A DNA stretch of 64,000 nucleotides from Streptomyces sp. SPB162 (GCF_029504575.1 NZ_JAQFII010000001.1:5711001-5775000); one strand, 5' to 3'. Shown: positions 44,623 to 54,314, counted from the first letter of the stretch. Notes: generated by a model not told the origin, from the sequence alone. Program-made: numbers and translations.

Positions 44623-45568
44623 CTACAGCCAGCTGGCGAACTCCAGGAGGAGTTCGCCGGCCGGCCGGTCGCCGACAGACAGCGACCAGACGCCCGCCTC
44701 GACGGCCCGGAAGTGACTCCAGCCGCGCAGCCGCTCGGGGTCCACGTCGAGTGCGGCGCCGAGCTTCGCGACCCGGCGGCGGGCGGCAGCCTGCGGGGCC
44801 GGGGGAGGCGGCCAGCGTCTCCAGCCGGTCCCGGACCAGCCAGGCCAGGTCGTACGCCCGGTCGCCGACCAGCGGCTTGGGGTCGATGGCCAGCCACGGG
44901 CTGCGCTCGGCGGCCAGGACGTTGCCGTGGTGGTAGTCACCGTGCAGCAGCACGTCCTCGACCGGAGTGGCCAGCAGCTGTTCGCGCAGCGCCAGCGTCT
45001 CGTCGATGAGCGGGCGCACCTCCGCCGCCCAGGGCTCCTCACGGCGCTCACGCAGGTGCCCGGCGAGAGCGGCGGTGTAGTCGGCGACCGAGGTGAACGG
45101 ATGGCCCTCGGCGGGCGCCACCCACAGCCGCTGCAGGGTGGCCGTCGCTTCGAGCATCGCCTTCGGCTCCGGCAGGGAGCGCAGCGACACCTCGCCCTGC
45201 AGCCGCTCCAGCAGCATCGCGCCCTGGGCGGGCTCCGCGCGCAGCAGCCGGACCGCGCCGCGGCCGTCCCAGTGGGCGAGCGCGGCGTGCTCGTGCTCGG
45301 TCTCGGCGGTGACCATGCCCAGTTTGAGCACGGCCGGGGTTCCGTCCGTCGTCCGGACGAGCACGATCATGCTGATCTGGCCCCCGGGGGTGAACACCCG
45401 CTCCGGCCGCAGTTCCCACCGCTCCAGCGTCCCGGCCAGCCGGTCCGGCAGCGCCGCGAGCCACTCCCGGCCGGCGTCGCCCTCCCAGGCGCCGATCGTC
45501 CGGACCAGTCGGTCGGGCGGGTCCAGCGAAACGGTGCCGGGGCCGCCGGGCTGCGGTGCTGAAGCCAT
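44623..45568 (-). pseudogene. Aminoglycoside/hydroxyurea phosphotransferase family gene, frameshifted
   Basis: From ATG 45568, with GGAGGG upstream, the frame encodes an APH_6_hur-like kinase: catalytic loop VEDVLLHGDYHHGNVLAAER and metal-binding LAIDPKPLVGDRAYDLAWLV. After RDRLETLAASP (about 44800) the frame is lost in a run of five C (five G on the plus strand, 44801-44805). The +1 frame gives the expected end AAARRRVAKLGAALDVDPER ... ELLLEFASWL and stops at 44623. One extra base in the homopolymer explains it. Such kinases phosphorylate streptomycin-like aminoglycosides or hydroxyurea in related strains; the natural role here is unknown. Confidence 0.82.
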
Positions 45569-45681
45569 GGTCGTGCTGTCCCTCCGTGGATCCTTCGCGG
45601 GCGAGCCGTCCCCGCGCACGGAGATGCCTTCCCGTTCTGCCGTGCCGTACAGCCCGCGCACGGCCCTTTACGGGGCGGCAG

Positions 45682-46110
45682 TCACGGTGAGCTCCGCTCG
45701 GCCAACCCGGGGAAGGCTACGCTGCCGCCGCGCCACCGCACCGCACGCACCGCCGCCTCGCGCAGGGCGCCGGCCGCGTCGCGGCGCGCCTCCCCGGTGG
45801 CCGCGCGGACCAGGTCCCCGTACACGGCGGCGACCCGGTCCTCGATCACGGCTGCCAGCCGGACGGCCGCCGCGCTGTCGGTCACCGCAAACGGCAGCGC
45901 GTACCCGGCGTCCGCCGGCACCGGCTCCGCGCCCAGGTCCCGCACGGTGCGGCTCAGCGCGTCGCGGCGCGCGCGGTGCGAATCGTAGGCGGCGCGGGCG
46001 TCGGCGGCACGCGGGTTCGCGACCCGGGCGCCGATCACCCCATAGGCGTACACGGCCGCGTGTTCCGCGGCGAGCGCGGCCTGGACCGCTGCCGGCGTCT
46101 GCTGCGTCAT
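45682..46110 (-). CDS. DUF4439 ferritin-like protein
   Basis: A 142-residue, Ala-rich helical protein from ATG 46110. Repeated Glu/His positions (AALAAEHAAVYAYGVIGARV, YDSHRARRDALSRTV) fit a ferritin-like four-helix bundle. Whether it binds metal is unknown. It follows the frameshifted Tat-lipoprotein gene by 4 bp and both are conserved upstream of rimP in Streptomyces, so the products may act together. Confidence 0.85.
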   Translation of the reverse strand: MTQQTPAAVQAALAAEHAAVYAYGVIGARVANPRAADARAAYDSHRARRDALSRTVRDLGAEPVPADAGYALPFAVTDSAAAVRLAAVIEDRVAAVYGDLVRAATGEARRDAAGALREAAVRAVRWRGGSVAFPGLAERSSP

Positions 46111-46114
46111 CTCC

Positions 46115-46634
46115 TCAGCCCTTCGCCGTCAGTAGAACCACGTGCGCCGCCCCCGCGGCGGCCACCGAGGCGAGCAGCCGGGCCAGCTCGGGCGGTGCGT
46201 CGAGCAGCGCGGTCGCGCGGGCGTCCGCGAGCCGGCGTTCGGCGTCGGCGAGGGTGCCGAGGCTGGGCGGGACCGTGGTGACGGTCGTCCCGGCGGGGGG
46301 CCGGCTTCGCCGCGGGGGCGCCGAACGCCTGGGCGTGCCGGGCCACTTCGGCCCGCAGCGGTGCCAGCCGGGCGGTGAGCTCCGGGCGGGCCGCGATGAG
46401 GCCGTCGTAGCGTGCGAGGAGTGCGGTGCTGTCCGCCGCCGCCCGGGTCCGCAGCGCGGCTCCCGGCACGGGCGGCGGAGTGGGGCGCGGGGTGTCAGCC
46501 GCGGCCGGGGTCCCGCCGGAACAGCCGGTGGCGAGCCCGGCCAGCGCCGCCAGCCCGCCCGCGCCGACCACCAGCGGCACTCCGGCGGCCGAGGCCAGTA
46601 CCGTCCGTCTGCCCGGTGTCGCTCTGCCTGTCAC
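46115..46634 (-). pseudogene. Tat-exported lipoprotein gene, frameshifted
   Basis: GTG 46634 follows GGGGAGGGGG. The signal contains RRTVLASAAGVPLVVGAGGL and lipobox LATGC, then a Pro/Thr-rich linker and a helical domain (LLARYDGLIAARPELTARLA). The frame is lost at a run of six C after AAKPAP (46295-46300). The +1 frame gives GTTVTTVPPSLGTLADAERR ... LLASVAAAGAAHVVLLTAKG and stops at 46115, 4 bp before the DUF4439 start. Removing one C restores the protein. Function unknown. Confidence 0.75.
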
Positions 46635-46831
46635 CGCGCCCCCTCCCCTGATCACCGACCAGAGCGTACCGGGCGGGCGGCGGGCCTGGGCTTCTGTCCA
46701 CAGGGCCGGCAGGCCGCGGCGCCGGGGGCGGGCCACGCCGAATCGTCGTTCCGGTGTCGGAACAGATAGGCTTTGGGGCGACACGCGACCTTCCATACAA
46801 CAGCACACACGCGGCCGAGGAGTCACCCGGG

Positions 46832-47383
46832 ATGAGTACCACCCAGAGCGAGAGGCTGCGCGGACTGCTGGAGCCGCTCGTCGCCAAGACGGGTCTGGAT
46901 CTGGAAGAGATCACTGTGACCGCGGCGGGCAGCCGGCGGCAGCTGATGGTCGTGGTGGACTCCGATGACGGTGTGCAGCTCGACGCGGTCGCCGAGCTGA
47001 GCCGCGAGATCGCCCAGGTGCTCGACGACACGGACGCGATGGGCCAGGGCGAGTACGTCCTGGAGGTCAGCTCCCCGGGCACCGACCGGCCGCTGACCAC
47101 GCCGCGGCACTTCCGCCGCAACGAGGGCCGGCTGGTCAAGCTGACCCTGAACAACCACGAAGAGCTGATCGCGCGGATCATCGCGCTGGACGAGGCGGGC
47201 CTCGACCTGGAGGTCCCGGGCGTCAAGGGGCGCAAGCCCAAGCCGCGCCGGGTGGAGTTCGCGGAGATCGCGAAGGCCCGGGTGGAGATCGAGTTCAACC
47301 GTAAGAACAAGGACGACGACGTCGACGCAGCGGATACGGCCGACGCCGACACCGACAGCGACGAGAGCATTGAGGAGGCGTAG
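46832..47383 (+). CDS. rimP: Ribosome maturation factor RimP
   Basis: A 183-residue protein from ATG 46832 with GAGGAG upstream. The family motif VLEVSSPGTDRPLTTPRHF is clear. An acidic C-terminal tail (KDDDVDAADTADADTDSDES) extends beyond the core. RimP aids 30S assembly. It begins the rimP-nusA-ylxR-infB operon; nusA starts 2 bp after its stop. Confidence 0.95.
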   Translation: MSTTQSERLRGLLEPLVAKTGLDLEEITVTAAGSRRQLMVVVDSDDGVQLDAVAELSREIAQVLDDTDAMGQGEYVLEVSSPGTDRPLTTPRHFRRNEGRLVKLTLNNHEELIARIIALDEAGLDLEVPGVKGRKPKPRRVEFAEIAKARVEIEFNRKNKDDDVDAADTADADTDSDESIEEA

Positions 47384-47385
47384 CC

Positions 47386-48417
47386 GTGGACATCGACATG
47401 AAGGCCCTGCGGGGTTTGGTGCAGGAGAGGCAGATTTCGTTCGACCTGCTGGTCGGGGCGATCGAGTCGGCGCTCCTCATCGCCTACCACCGGGAGCCGG
47501 GCAGCCATCGCCGGGCCCGGGTGGAGCTGGACAAGACGTCGGGACACGTGACGGTGTGGGCGAAGGAGGACGCGTCCGAGGTCGCCGAGGGCGCGGAGCC
47601 CCGCGAGTTCGACGACACGCCGTCCGGGTTCGGCCGGATCGCCGCCTCCACCGCCAAGCAGGTCATCCTGCAGCGGCTGCGGGACGCGGAGGACGACATC
47701 ACGTTCGGCGAGTACGCCGGCCGTGAGGGGGACATCGTCTCCGGTGTGGTCCAGCAGGGTATGGACGCGAAGAACGTGCTGGTCGACATCGGCAAGATGG
47801 AAGCCATCCTGCCGGTGCAGGAGCAGGTGCCGGGCGAGGACTACAAGCACGGGGTACGGCTGCGCTCCTACGTCGTCCGCGTCGCCAAGGGCGTGCGCGG
47901 ACCGTCGGTGACGCTGTCGCGCTCGCACCCCAACCTGGTGCGCGCCCTGTTCAAGATGGAGGTCCCGGAGATCGCGGACGGTTCGGTCGTCATCGAGGCG
48001 ATCGCCCGCGAGGCCGGCCACCGGACGAAGATGGCGGTGCGCTCGACCCGCTCCGGGCTGAACGCCAAGGGCGCCTGCATCGGCCCGATGGGCTCCCGCG
48101 TGCGGGCGGTCATGGCGGAGCTGCAGGGCGAGAAGATCGACATCGTGGACTGGTCGGACGACCCGGCCGACATGGTGGCGAACGCGCTGTCACCGGCCCG
48201 GGTCTCCCGCGTCGAGGTCGTGGACCTGGCGGCCCGGTCCGCCCGGGTGACCGTGCCGGACTACCAGCTGTCGCTCGCCATCGGCAAGGAGGGGCAGAAC
48301 GCCCGCCTCGCCGCCCGGCTGACCGGCTGGCGGATCGACATCCGTCCCGACATCGAGCCCGAGGGCGCCGACGACTCCGGCGAATCGGACGGAAAATCGG
48401 ACGTTCCGCGGGCCTGA
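47386..48417 (+). CDS. nusA: Transcription termination/antitermination factor NusA
   Basis: A 343-residue protein with GTG start and GAGGAGG inside the rimP 3' end. Domains in order: N-terminal RNAP-binding region, S1 domain (about residues 110-185, GDIVSGVVQQGMDAKNVLVD), then two KH domains with SGLNAKGACIGPMGSRVRAV and DYQLSLAIGKEGQNARLAAR. It lacks the acidic repeats of E. coli NusA, as usual in actinobacteria. It controls pausing and termination. Confidence 0.96.
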   Translation: MDIDMKALRGLVQERQISFDLLVGAIESALLIAYHREPGSHRRARVELDKTSGHVTVWAKEDASEVAEGAEPREFDDTPSGFGRIAASTAKQVILQRLRDAEDDITFGEYAGREGDIVSGVVQQGMDAKNVLVDIGKMEAILPVQEQVPGEDYKHGVRLRSYVVRVAKGVRGPSVTLSRSHPNLVRALFKMEVPEIADGSVVIEAIAREAGHRTKMAVRSTRSGLNAKGACIGPMGSRVRAVMAELQGEKIDIVDWSDDPADMVANALSPARVSRVEVVDLAARSARVTVPDYQLSLAIGKEGQNARLAARLTGWRIDIRPDIEPEGADDSGESDGKSDVPRA

Positions 48418-48498
48418 ACGTCAACTCACGACTGACCGAACAACCGTGCGTCGACTAACCCGAAGGGGTGAGGTCGGCGCGGGGAGGTAGACTTAGCG

Positions 48499-48798
48499 GT
48501 GTCTGGCCGGACGCGTTCCCTTGCGTGCCCTGAGCGAACCTGTGTGGGTTGCCGGGAACGGGTGGCCAAGAACGATCTGCTGCGTGTGGCGGTGAGCGGT
48601 GACGCGTGCGTCCCCGATCCTCGCGGTACGCTGCCCGGTCGGGGTGCTCACTTGCACCCTGACCTGGTCTGTTTTGACCTGGCGGTTCGCCGCCGGGCCT
48701 TCTCCAGGGCCTTCAGGTCCAAGGAGGCGTTCGATACCGCGGAACTCCGCCGGTACGTCGAGCAGCACACCAAGCCCGTCGAAGTGGCGGCACCGTAA
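48499..48798 (+). CDS. ylxR: YlxR-family (DUF448) RNA-binding protein
   Basis: A 99-residue protein from GTG 48499 with GGGGAGG upstream. Family signatures are ERTCVGCRERVAKNDLLRVA and GRGAHLHPDLVCFDLAV. YlxR homologues bind RNA, and one is reported to interact with RNase P. It holds the standard position between nusA and infB. The following 152 bp before infB contain three overlapping micro-ORFs. Confidence 0.92.
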   Translation: MSGRTRSLACPERTCVGCRERVAKNDLLRVAVSGDACVPDPRGTLPGRGAHLHPDLVCFDLAVRRRAFSRAFRSKEAFDTAELRRYVEQHTKPVEVAAP

Positions 48799-48861
48799 GT
48801 GAACGGCACGGGCACCCGTGCGGTCAGGTACCTCGCGAGTCGGAAGTAGGTCGAGATTGCG

Positions 48862-48907
48862 ATGAGCACCACTCGATGAGTACGCGATGAGTACGAGCAT
48901 GAAGTAG
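48862..48907 (+). other. Three ATGA-chained micro-ORFs in the infB leader
   Basis: ATG 48862 encodes MSTTR, ATG 48876 encodes MSTR and ATG 48887 encodes MSTSMK. Each stop overlaps the next start in ATGA, and the last stop (TAG 48905-48907) is 43 bp before infB. The pattern comes from repeats of GATGAGTACG. Whether they are translated is unknown. Confidence 0.4.
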
Positions 48908-48950
48908 CGACGGTCCGGCGGACGATCACCCCGGACCTAAAAGGAGCGAA

Positions 48951-51900
48951 GTGGCTAAGGTCCGGGTATACGAACTCGCCAAGGAGTTCGGTGTTGAGAG
49001 CAAGGTCGTCATGGCCAAGCTCCAAGAACTTGGTGAATTCGTACGTTCGGCGTCCTCGACGATCGAGGCGCCGGTTGTTCGCAAGTTGACTGACGCTTTG
49101 CAGGGGCCCGGTGGCGGAAACGCCGCGAAGCCCGCTGCCAAGCCCGGCGCGCCCCGCAAGGCGACGCCTGCCAAGCCTGGCGCCCCCACCCCGGGTGCGC
49201 CGGCCCGTCCCGCTGCGCCGGCTCCCAAGCCGGCCGCGGACGCCCCCGTAACTCCGGCGGCTCCGGCCGCCACGGGCACCGGCTCCACGCCGTCCGGCCC
49301 CCGTCCGGGTCCGAAGCCGGCCCCGGTCAAGCCCGCCCCGGCGGCTCCGGTCCCGGTCGCGGAGTTCTCCGCCCCGGCTCCGGCCCAGCAGACGCAGCAG
49401 GCGCCCCAGGCGCCGGCGGCCTCCGCTCCGACGGCCCCGGCCTCCACCCCGCGTCCCGCGGGTGCCACTCCCGGTCCGCGTCCGGCACGTCCGGCCCCGG
49501 CACAGCGCGAAGAGCGCCGTGACGGCGGTCAGCGTGACGCCGCTCCGCGTGGCGACCGTCCGGCCCGTCCGGCCGGCCAGGGCGCGCCCGGTGGCGCTCC
49601 CCGTCCCGGTGGCGCCCGTCCGGCGGGTCCCCGTCCGGGCAACAACCCCTTCACCTCCGGTGGCTCCACCGGGATGCAGCGCCCCGGTGGCGCGCCGCGT
49701 CCGGGTGGTGGCGGCCAGGGTGCCCCCGGCGGCGAGCGTCCCGCTCGTCCGGCCGGCACGGGAGGTCCCGGTGGCGCCCCGCGTCCCGGCGGCACCCCCG
49801 CGTCCCGGTGGCGCCCCCGGCGGTCCCGGCCGTCCGGCTCCCGGTGGCATGCCCCGCCCGCAGAGCTCCGGCCCGCGCCCGAACCCGGGCATGATGCCGC
49901 AGCGTCCCGCCCCGTCCGGTGGTCCCGGCGGCCGCTCCGGCGGTCCCGGCGCCCGTCCCGGTGGCGGTCCCGGTGCCCGTCCCGGTGGCGGCAGCGGTGG
50001 TCCCGGTGCCCGTCCCGGTGGCGGCGGCGGTTTCGCCGGTCGTCCGGCCGGTCCCGGCGCGCGTCCCGGCGGCTTCGGTGGCCCGCGTCCCGGTGGTGCT
50101 CCCGGCGGTGGCGGCGGCTTCGGCCCCCGTCCCGGTGGCTTCGGCGGTCGCCCCGGCGGCCCCAACGCCCGTGGTGGCACGCAGGGTGCCTTCGGCCGTG
50201 GCCCGAACGGCCGTCCGGCCCGTGGGCGCAAGTCGAAGCGCCAGCGTCGCCAGGAGTACGAGAGCATGCAGGCCCCGTCCGTGGGCGGCGTGCTGCTGCC
50301 CCGCGGTAACGGTGCCGCCGTTCGCCTGCGTCGCGGCTCCTCGCTCACCGACTTCGCCGAGAAGATCAACGCCAACCCGGCGTCGCTCGTCCAGGTGATG
50401 TTGAACCTCGGCGAGATGGTCACGGCGACGCAGTCGGTCCCCGACGCGACGCTGCAGCTGCTCGCCGACGAGATGAACTACGTCCTGGAGATCGTCAGCC
50501 CGGAGGAGGAGGACCGCGAGCTGCTCGAGTCCTTCGACATCGAGTTCGGCGAGGACGAGGGCGGCGAGGAAGAGCTCGTCTCCCGTCCGCCGGTCGTGAC
50601 CGTCATGGGTCACGTCGACCACGGTAAGACCCGCCTCCTCGACGCGATCCGCAAGACCAACGTGGTCGCGGGCGAGGCCGGTGGCATCACCCAGCACATC
50701 GGTGCCTACCAGGTCGCGGCCGAGGTCAACGGCGAAGAGCGCAAGATCACCTTCATTGACACCCCCGGTCACGAGGCGTTCACCGCCATGCGTGCCCGTG
50801 GTGCCAAGTCGACCGACATCGCGATCCTCGTGGTGGCGGCCAACGACGGTGTCATGCCGCAGACGATCGAAGCGTTGAACCACGCCAAGGCGGCCGGTGT
50901 GCCGATCGTGGTCGCGGTCAACAAGATCGACGTCGAAGGCGCCGACCCCGTCAAGGTGCGCGGTCAGCTGACCGAGTTCGGCCTCGTGGCCGAGGAGTAC
51001 GGCGGCGACACCATGTTCGTCGACATCTCCGCCAAGCAGGGTCTGCACATCGACAGCCTGCTGGAGGCCGTGGTCCTCACCGCGGACGCCTCGCTCGACC
51101 TGCGGGCCAACCCGGAGCAGGACGCACAGGGCATCGCGATCGAGGCTCACCTCGACCGTGGCCGTGGCGCCGTGGCGACCGTGCTCGTGCAGCGCGGCAC
51201 CCTGCGCATCGGCGACACCATGGTGGTCGGCGACGCGTACGGCCGAGTCCGCGCGATGCTCGACGACCGTGGCAACACGCTGGAAGAAGCGGGCCCCTCG
51301 ACTCCGGTCATGGTGCTCGGTCTCACCAACGTGCCCGGCGCCGGCGACAACTTCCTCGTTGTCGACGACGACCGCACGGCCCGTCAGATCGCCGAGAAGC
51401 GTGCCGCTCGTGAGCGGAACGCGGCGTTTGCCCGCAAGGGTGTCCGGTTCTCCCTGGAGAACCTGGACGAGGCCCTGCAGGCCGGTCTGGTGCAGCAGCT
51501 CAACCTCATCATCAAGGGCGACGCGTCCGGTTCGGTCGAAGCGCTCGAGTCCTCGCTCATGCAGCTGGACGTCGGTGCCGAGGTCGACCTGCGCATCCTG
51601 CACCGCGGTGTGGGTGCGGTCACCGAGTCGGACATCAACCTGGCATCGGGTTCCGACGCCATCGTCATCGGCTTCAACGTGCGCGCCGAAGGCCGCGCCA
51701 CGCAGCTGGCCGAGCGCGAGGGTGTCGACGTCCGGTACTACTCGGTGATCTACCAGGTCATCGATGAGATCGAGGCGGCCCTGAAGGGCATGCTCAAGCC
51801 GGAGTACGAGGAGGTCGAGCTCGGCACCGCCGAGATCCGCGACGTCTTCCGCTCCTCCAAGCTGGGCAACATCGCCGGTGTCCTCATCCGCTCGGGCGAG

Positions 51901-52107
51901 GTCAAGCGCAACACCAAGGCGCGACTGCTGCGCGATGGCAAGGTCATCGCGGAGAACCTCAACATCGAGGGTCTGCGCCGGTTCAAGGACGACGTCACCG
52001 AGATCCGGGAAGGCTACGAGGGCGGTATCAACCTCGGCAGCTACAACGACATCAAGGTCGACGACGTCATCGCGACGTACGAGATGCGCGAGAAGCCGCG
52101 CGGCTGA
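48951..52107 (+). CDS. infB: Translation initiation factor IF-2 (single-base frameshift in the linker)
   Basis: GTG 48951 follows AAAAGGAGCGAA. The N-terminal IF2_N domain is MAKVRVYELAKEFGVESKVV. A long Pro/Gly/Arg-rich linker (about residues 50-430) follows, then the GTPase domain with VTVMGHVDHGKTRLLDAIRK, IDTPGHEAFTAM and VAVNKIDVEGADP, and domains II-IV to the stop at 52107. In the linker a run of five C (49795-49799) puts the frame out by +1; with four C the sequence reads GTPRPGGAPGG and the protein is intact at about 1,050 residues. As IF-2 is essential, a sequencing indel is the best explanation. Uncorrected, the first frame ends at 50309. Confidence 0.93.
49560..50170 (+). repeat. 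Degenerate CGTCCCGGTGGC repeats in the IF-2 linker
   Basis: Many tandem variants of CGTCCCGGTGGC encode RPGG/PGGG-rich sequence in the disordered linker of IF-2. Similar linkers are normal in Streptomyces IF-2. The repeats and C runs make this part prone to sequencing and assembly errors. Confidence 0.75.
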
Positions 52108-52123
52108 TTGTCGTAGCTCACGA

Positions 52124-52164
52124 CCGGGGCCGGTCGGCGGAGATATTCCGTCGATCGGCCCCGG
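52124..52164 (+). terminator. Hairpin after infB
   Basis: CCGGGGCCG / CGGCCCCGG, 9-bp stem with a 23-nt loop, 17 bp after the infB stop. It may attenuate read-through into ylxP-rbfA-truB. Confidence 0.4.
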
Positions 52165-52261
52165 CCGTTGCGGGTAACCTGGCGACTGTTCACCTCATGA
52201 ACCGCACCTGTCACCAGGGGCGTAACGACGAGGCCCCCCAGGGCGGCTAGCCCTGTCGCCC

Positions 52262-52555
52262 ATGTACGCAGGAACACTGTCCTTCGACCTCCTCCTCGGC
52301 GACGTACATTCGCTGAAGGAGAAGAGGTCCGTCGTCCGCCCGATCGTCGCCGAGCTGCACCGCAAGTTCGCGGTCAGCGTGGCGGAGACCGGCGAGCAGG
52401 ACCTTCACCGCAGGGCCGAGATCGGCATCGCGGTCGTGTCCGGGGATCTCGGGCACATACAGGACGTACTCGACCGGTGCGAGCGATGGATGATCGCCCG
52501 GCCCGAGGTGGAACTGCTGTCGGCACGGCAGCGGATCCACGGCGACGACGACTGA
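52262..52555 (+). CDS. ylxP: YlxP-family (DUF503) protein
   Basis: A 97-residue protein beginning MYAGTLSFDLLLGDVHSLKE, followed by KRSVVRPIVAELHRKF, the DUF503 signature. Relatives form small ferredoxin-like dimers of unclear role in translation. It sits in its usual place between infB and rbfA. Confidence 0.92.
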   Translation: MYAGTLSFDLLLGDVHSLKEKRSVVRPIVAELHRKFAVSVAETGEQDLHRRAEIGIAVVSGDLGHIQDVLDRCERWMIARPEVELLSARQRIHGDDD

Positions 52556-52616
52556 CCGATCGGCGGTCGGCCGGCGCCTGGAAGACCAGAGCAGTAACGA
52601 AGAAGGAGACGGACAA

Positions 52617-53144
52617 GTGACCGACACCTCGCGGGCGCGCAAGCTGGCCGACCGTATCCGGGTCGTGGTCGCGGAAACCCTGCAGCGGCGGATCAAGGAC
52701 CCGCGGCTCGGTTACGTGACGATCACGGACACCCGGGTCACGGGTGACCTCCAGGACGCGACGGTGTTCTACACGGTCTACGGCGACGACGAGGACCGGG
52801 CGGCCTCGGCCGCCGCACTGGAGAGCGCCAAGGGCATCCTGCGCTCCGAGGTCGGTCGCCAGCTCGGGGTGCGCTTCACCCCGACGCTGACGTTCGTCGC
52901 GGACGCCCTCCCGGAGAACGCGAAGACCATCGACGACCTGCTGGCCAGGGCCCGCGCCGCGGACGAGCAGGTGCGCAAGGCCGCCACCGACGCCTCGTAC
53001 GCGGGCGACGCGGACCCGTACCGCAAGCCGGTCGAGGACGACGACGACCTCGACCTCGATGACGACGAGGACGAGACGGCGGCGGACGCCGCCGACGCGT
53101 CGAAGGCCCCCAAGGACGATGACAAGGGCTCCGCGACCGCATGA
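52617..53144 (+). CDS. rbfA: 30S ribosome-binding factor RbfA
   Basis: A 175-residue protein from GTG 52617 with AAGAAGGAG upstream. The KH-like core has RIKDPRLGYVTITDTRVTGD and YTVYGDDEDRAASAAALESA. The C-terminal 50 residues are an acidic tail rich in Asp, longer than in E. coli RbfA. It matures the 16S rRNA 5' end and aids cold growth. Its stop overlaps the truB start in ATGA. Confidence 0.95.
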   Translation: MTDTSRARKLADRIRVVVAETLQRRIKDPRLGYVTITDTRVTGDLQDATVFYTVYGDDEDRAASAAALESAKGILRSEVGRQLGVRFTPTLTFVADALPENAKTIDDLLARARAADEQVRKAATDASYAGDADPYRKPVEDDDDLDLDDDEDETAADAADASKAPKDDDKGSATA

Positions 53145-54064
53145 AGCGCAAAGGCCAGGGCCCGGACGGCCTAGTGATCGTCGACAAGCCGGCCGGGCTC
53201 ACCTCGCACGCCGTGGTCGCCCGCATCCGCCGTTTCGCGGGCACCCGGCGCGTCGGGCACGCGGGCACCCTCGACCCGATGGCGACCGGAGTGCTCGTCA
53301 TCGGGGTTGAGAAGGCCACCCGCCTCCTCGGCCACCTCGCGCTCACGCGCAAGGAGTACGTGGCGACGATCCGGCTCGGCCAGACCACCGTGACGGACGA
53401 CGCCGAGGGCGAGGTCACGGAGAGCTCCGGCGCGGCCGGCGTGGAGCCGGCGGCCGTCCTTGCCGGGATCGCCGAGCTGACCGGCGACATCATGCAGGTG
53501 CCGTCCAAGGTCAGCGCCATCAAGGTCAACGGTGTCCGGTCGTACACCCGCGTCCGGGAGGGCGAGGAGTTCGAGCTGGCCTCTCGTCCGGTGACCATCT
53601 CCTCGTTCGTGCTGCACGAACACCGCACCGCGACGGCGGAGGACGGCACGGCCGTCCTGGACCTCGACGTCACCGTCGAGTGCACCTCCGGCACCTACAT
53701 CCGGGCCCTTGCGCGCGATCTCGGCGCGGGTCTGGGCACCGGCGGCCACCTGACCGCCCTGCGGCGGACCCGGGTCGGCCCGTACGACCTGAGCGGTGCC
53801 ATCACCGTGGACGAGCTCGAAGCGACGTATCAGGCCGACGGCGCGGAGGCCTTCCAGGTCCTGCCGATCGGCGAGGCCGCGGCCGCCGCGTTCCCCCGCT
53901 GGGACGTGGACGCGGACCAGGCCCGGCTGCTCGTCAACGGCGTACGTCTGAAGTCCGACGGCATGGGCCCCGGCGCCCACGCGGCCTTCGATCCGGACGG
54001 CCGCTTCCTGGCCCTCGTCGAGGACCGCGAAGGCCAAGCGAAGATCCTCGCCGTCCTCGTCTGA
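53141..54064 (+). CDS. truB: tRNA pseudouridine-55 synthase
   Basis: A 307-residue enzyme. The catalytic Asp is in VGHAGTLDPMATGVLVIGVE, with the KEYVATIRLG and CTSGTYIRALARDLGAGLGT motifs following. It makes pseudouridine at position 55 of tRNAs. ATG 53141 overlaps rbfA by 4 bp. The C-terminus has a small PUA-like TruB_C region. It is the last gene of the translation operon before the protease/NTPase gene. Confidence 0.96.
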   Translation: MKRKGQGPDGLVIVDKPAGLTSHAVVARIRRFAGTRRVGHAGTLDPMATGVLVIGVEKATRLLGHLALTRKEYVATIRLGQTTVTDDAEGEVTESSGAAGVEPAAVLAGIAELTGDIMQVPSKVSAIKVNGVRSYTRVREGEEFELASRPVTISSFVLHEHRTATAEDGTAVLDLDVTVECTSGTYIRALARDLGAGLGTGGHLTALRRTRVGPYDLSGAITVDELEATYQADGAEAFQVLPIGEAAAAAFPRWDVDADQARLLVNGVRLKSDGMGPGAHAAFDPDGRFLALVEDREGQAKILAVLV

Positions 54065-54099
54065 CGGACGGCTCGCCACACCCGGTCGTTCCCGTCATC

Positions 54100-54141
54100 G
54101 TGGAGCGGGCGTCCGCGTCCCCGCGCGAACGGCCGCTCCAC
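54100..54141 (+). terminator. Hairpin after truB
   Basis: GTGGAGCGG / CCGCTCCAC, 9-bp perfect stem with a 24-nt loop, 36 bp after the truB stop. It marks the likely end of the rimP-truB operon. Confidence 0.4.
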
Positions 54142-54314
54142 AATCCCCCTCCTCCCCCTATACGTATCCGCCCAGCACCCTGAATTCACCCCAATGGGCG
54201 GGCGCTTGGAGTGAATCGCGGGGGTGTATGGGGGCGCATTGCATGGATGATCAGTAGCGGACGATCACCGTGGGCATACCGTCAAAGGCGGTTGACCAGC
54301 GGAGAGGTGCGCGA

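Noticed and set aside
44623..45568. A self-resistance gene of an antibiotic biosynthetic cluster
   Set aside because: No biosynthetic genes are nearby; the kinase sits in a conserved housekeeping neighbourhood beside proS.
49560..50170. Regular short repeats resembling a CRISPR array or tandem minisatellite
   Set aside because: The repeats are in frame, encode the known disordered linker of IF-2, and have no unique equal-length spacers.
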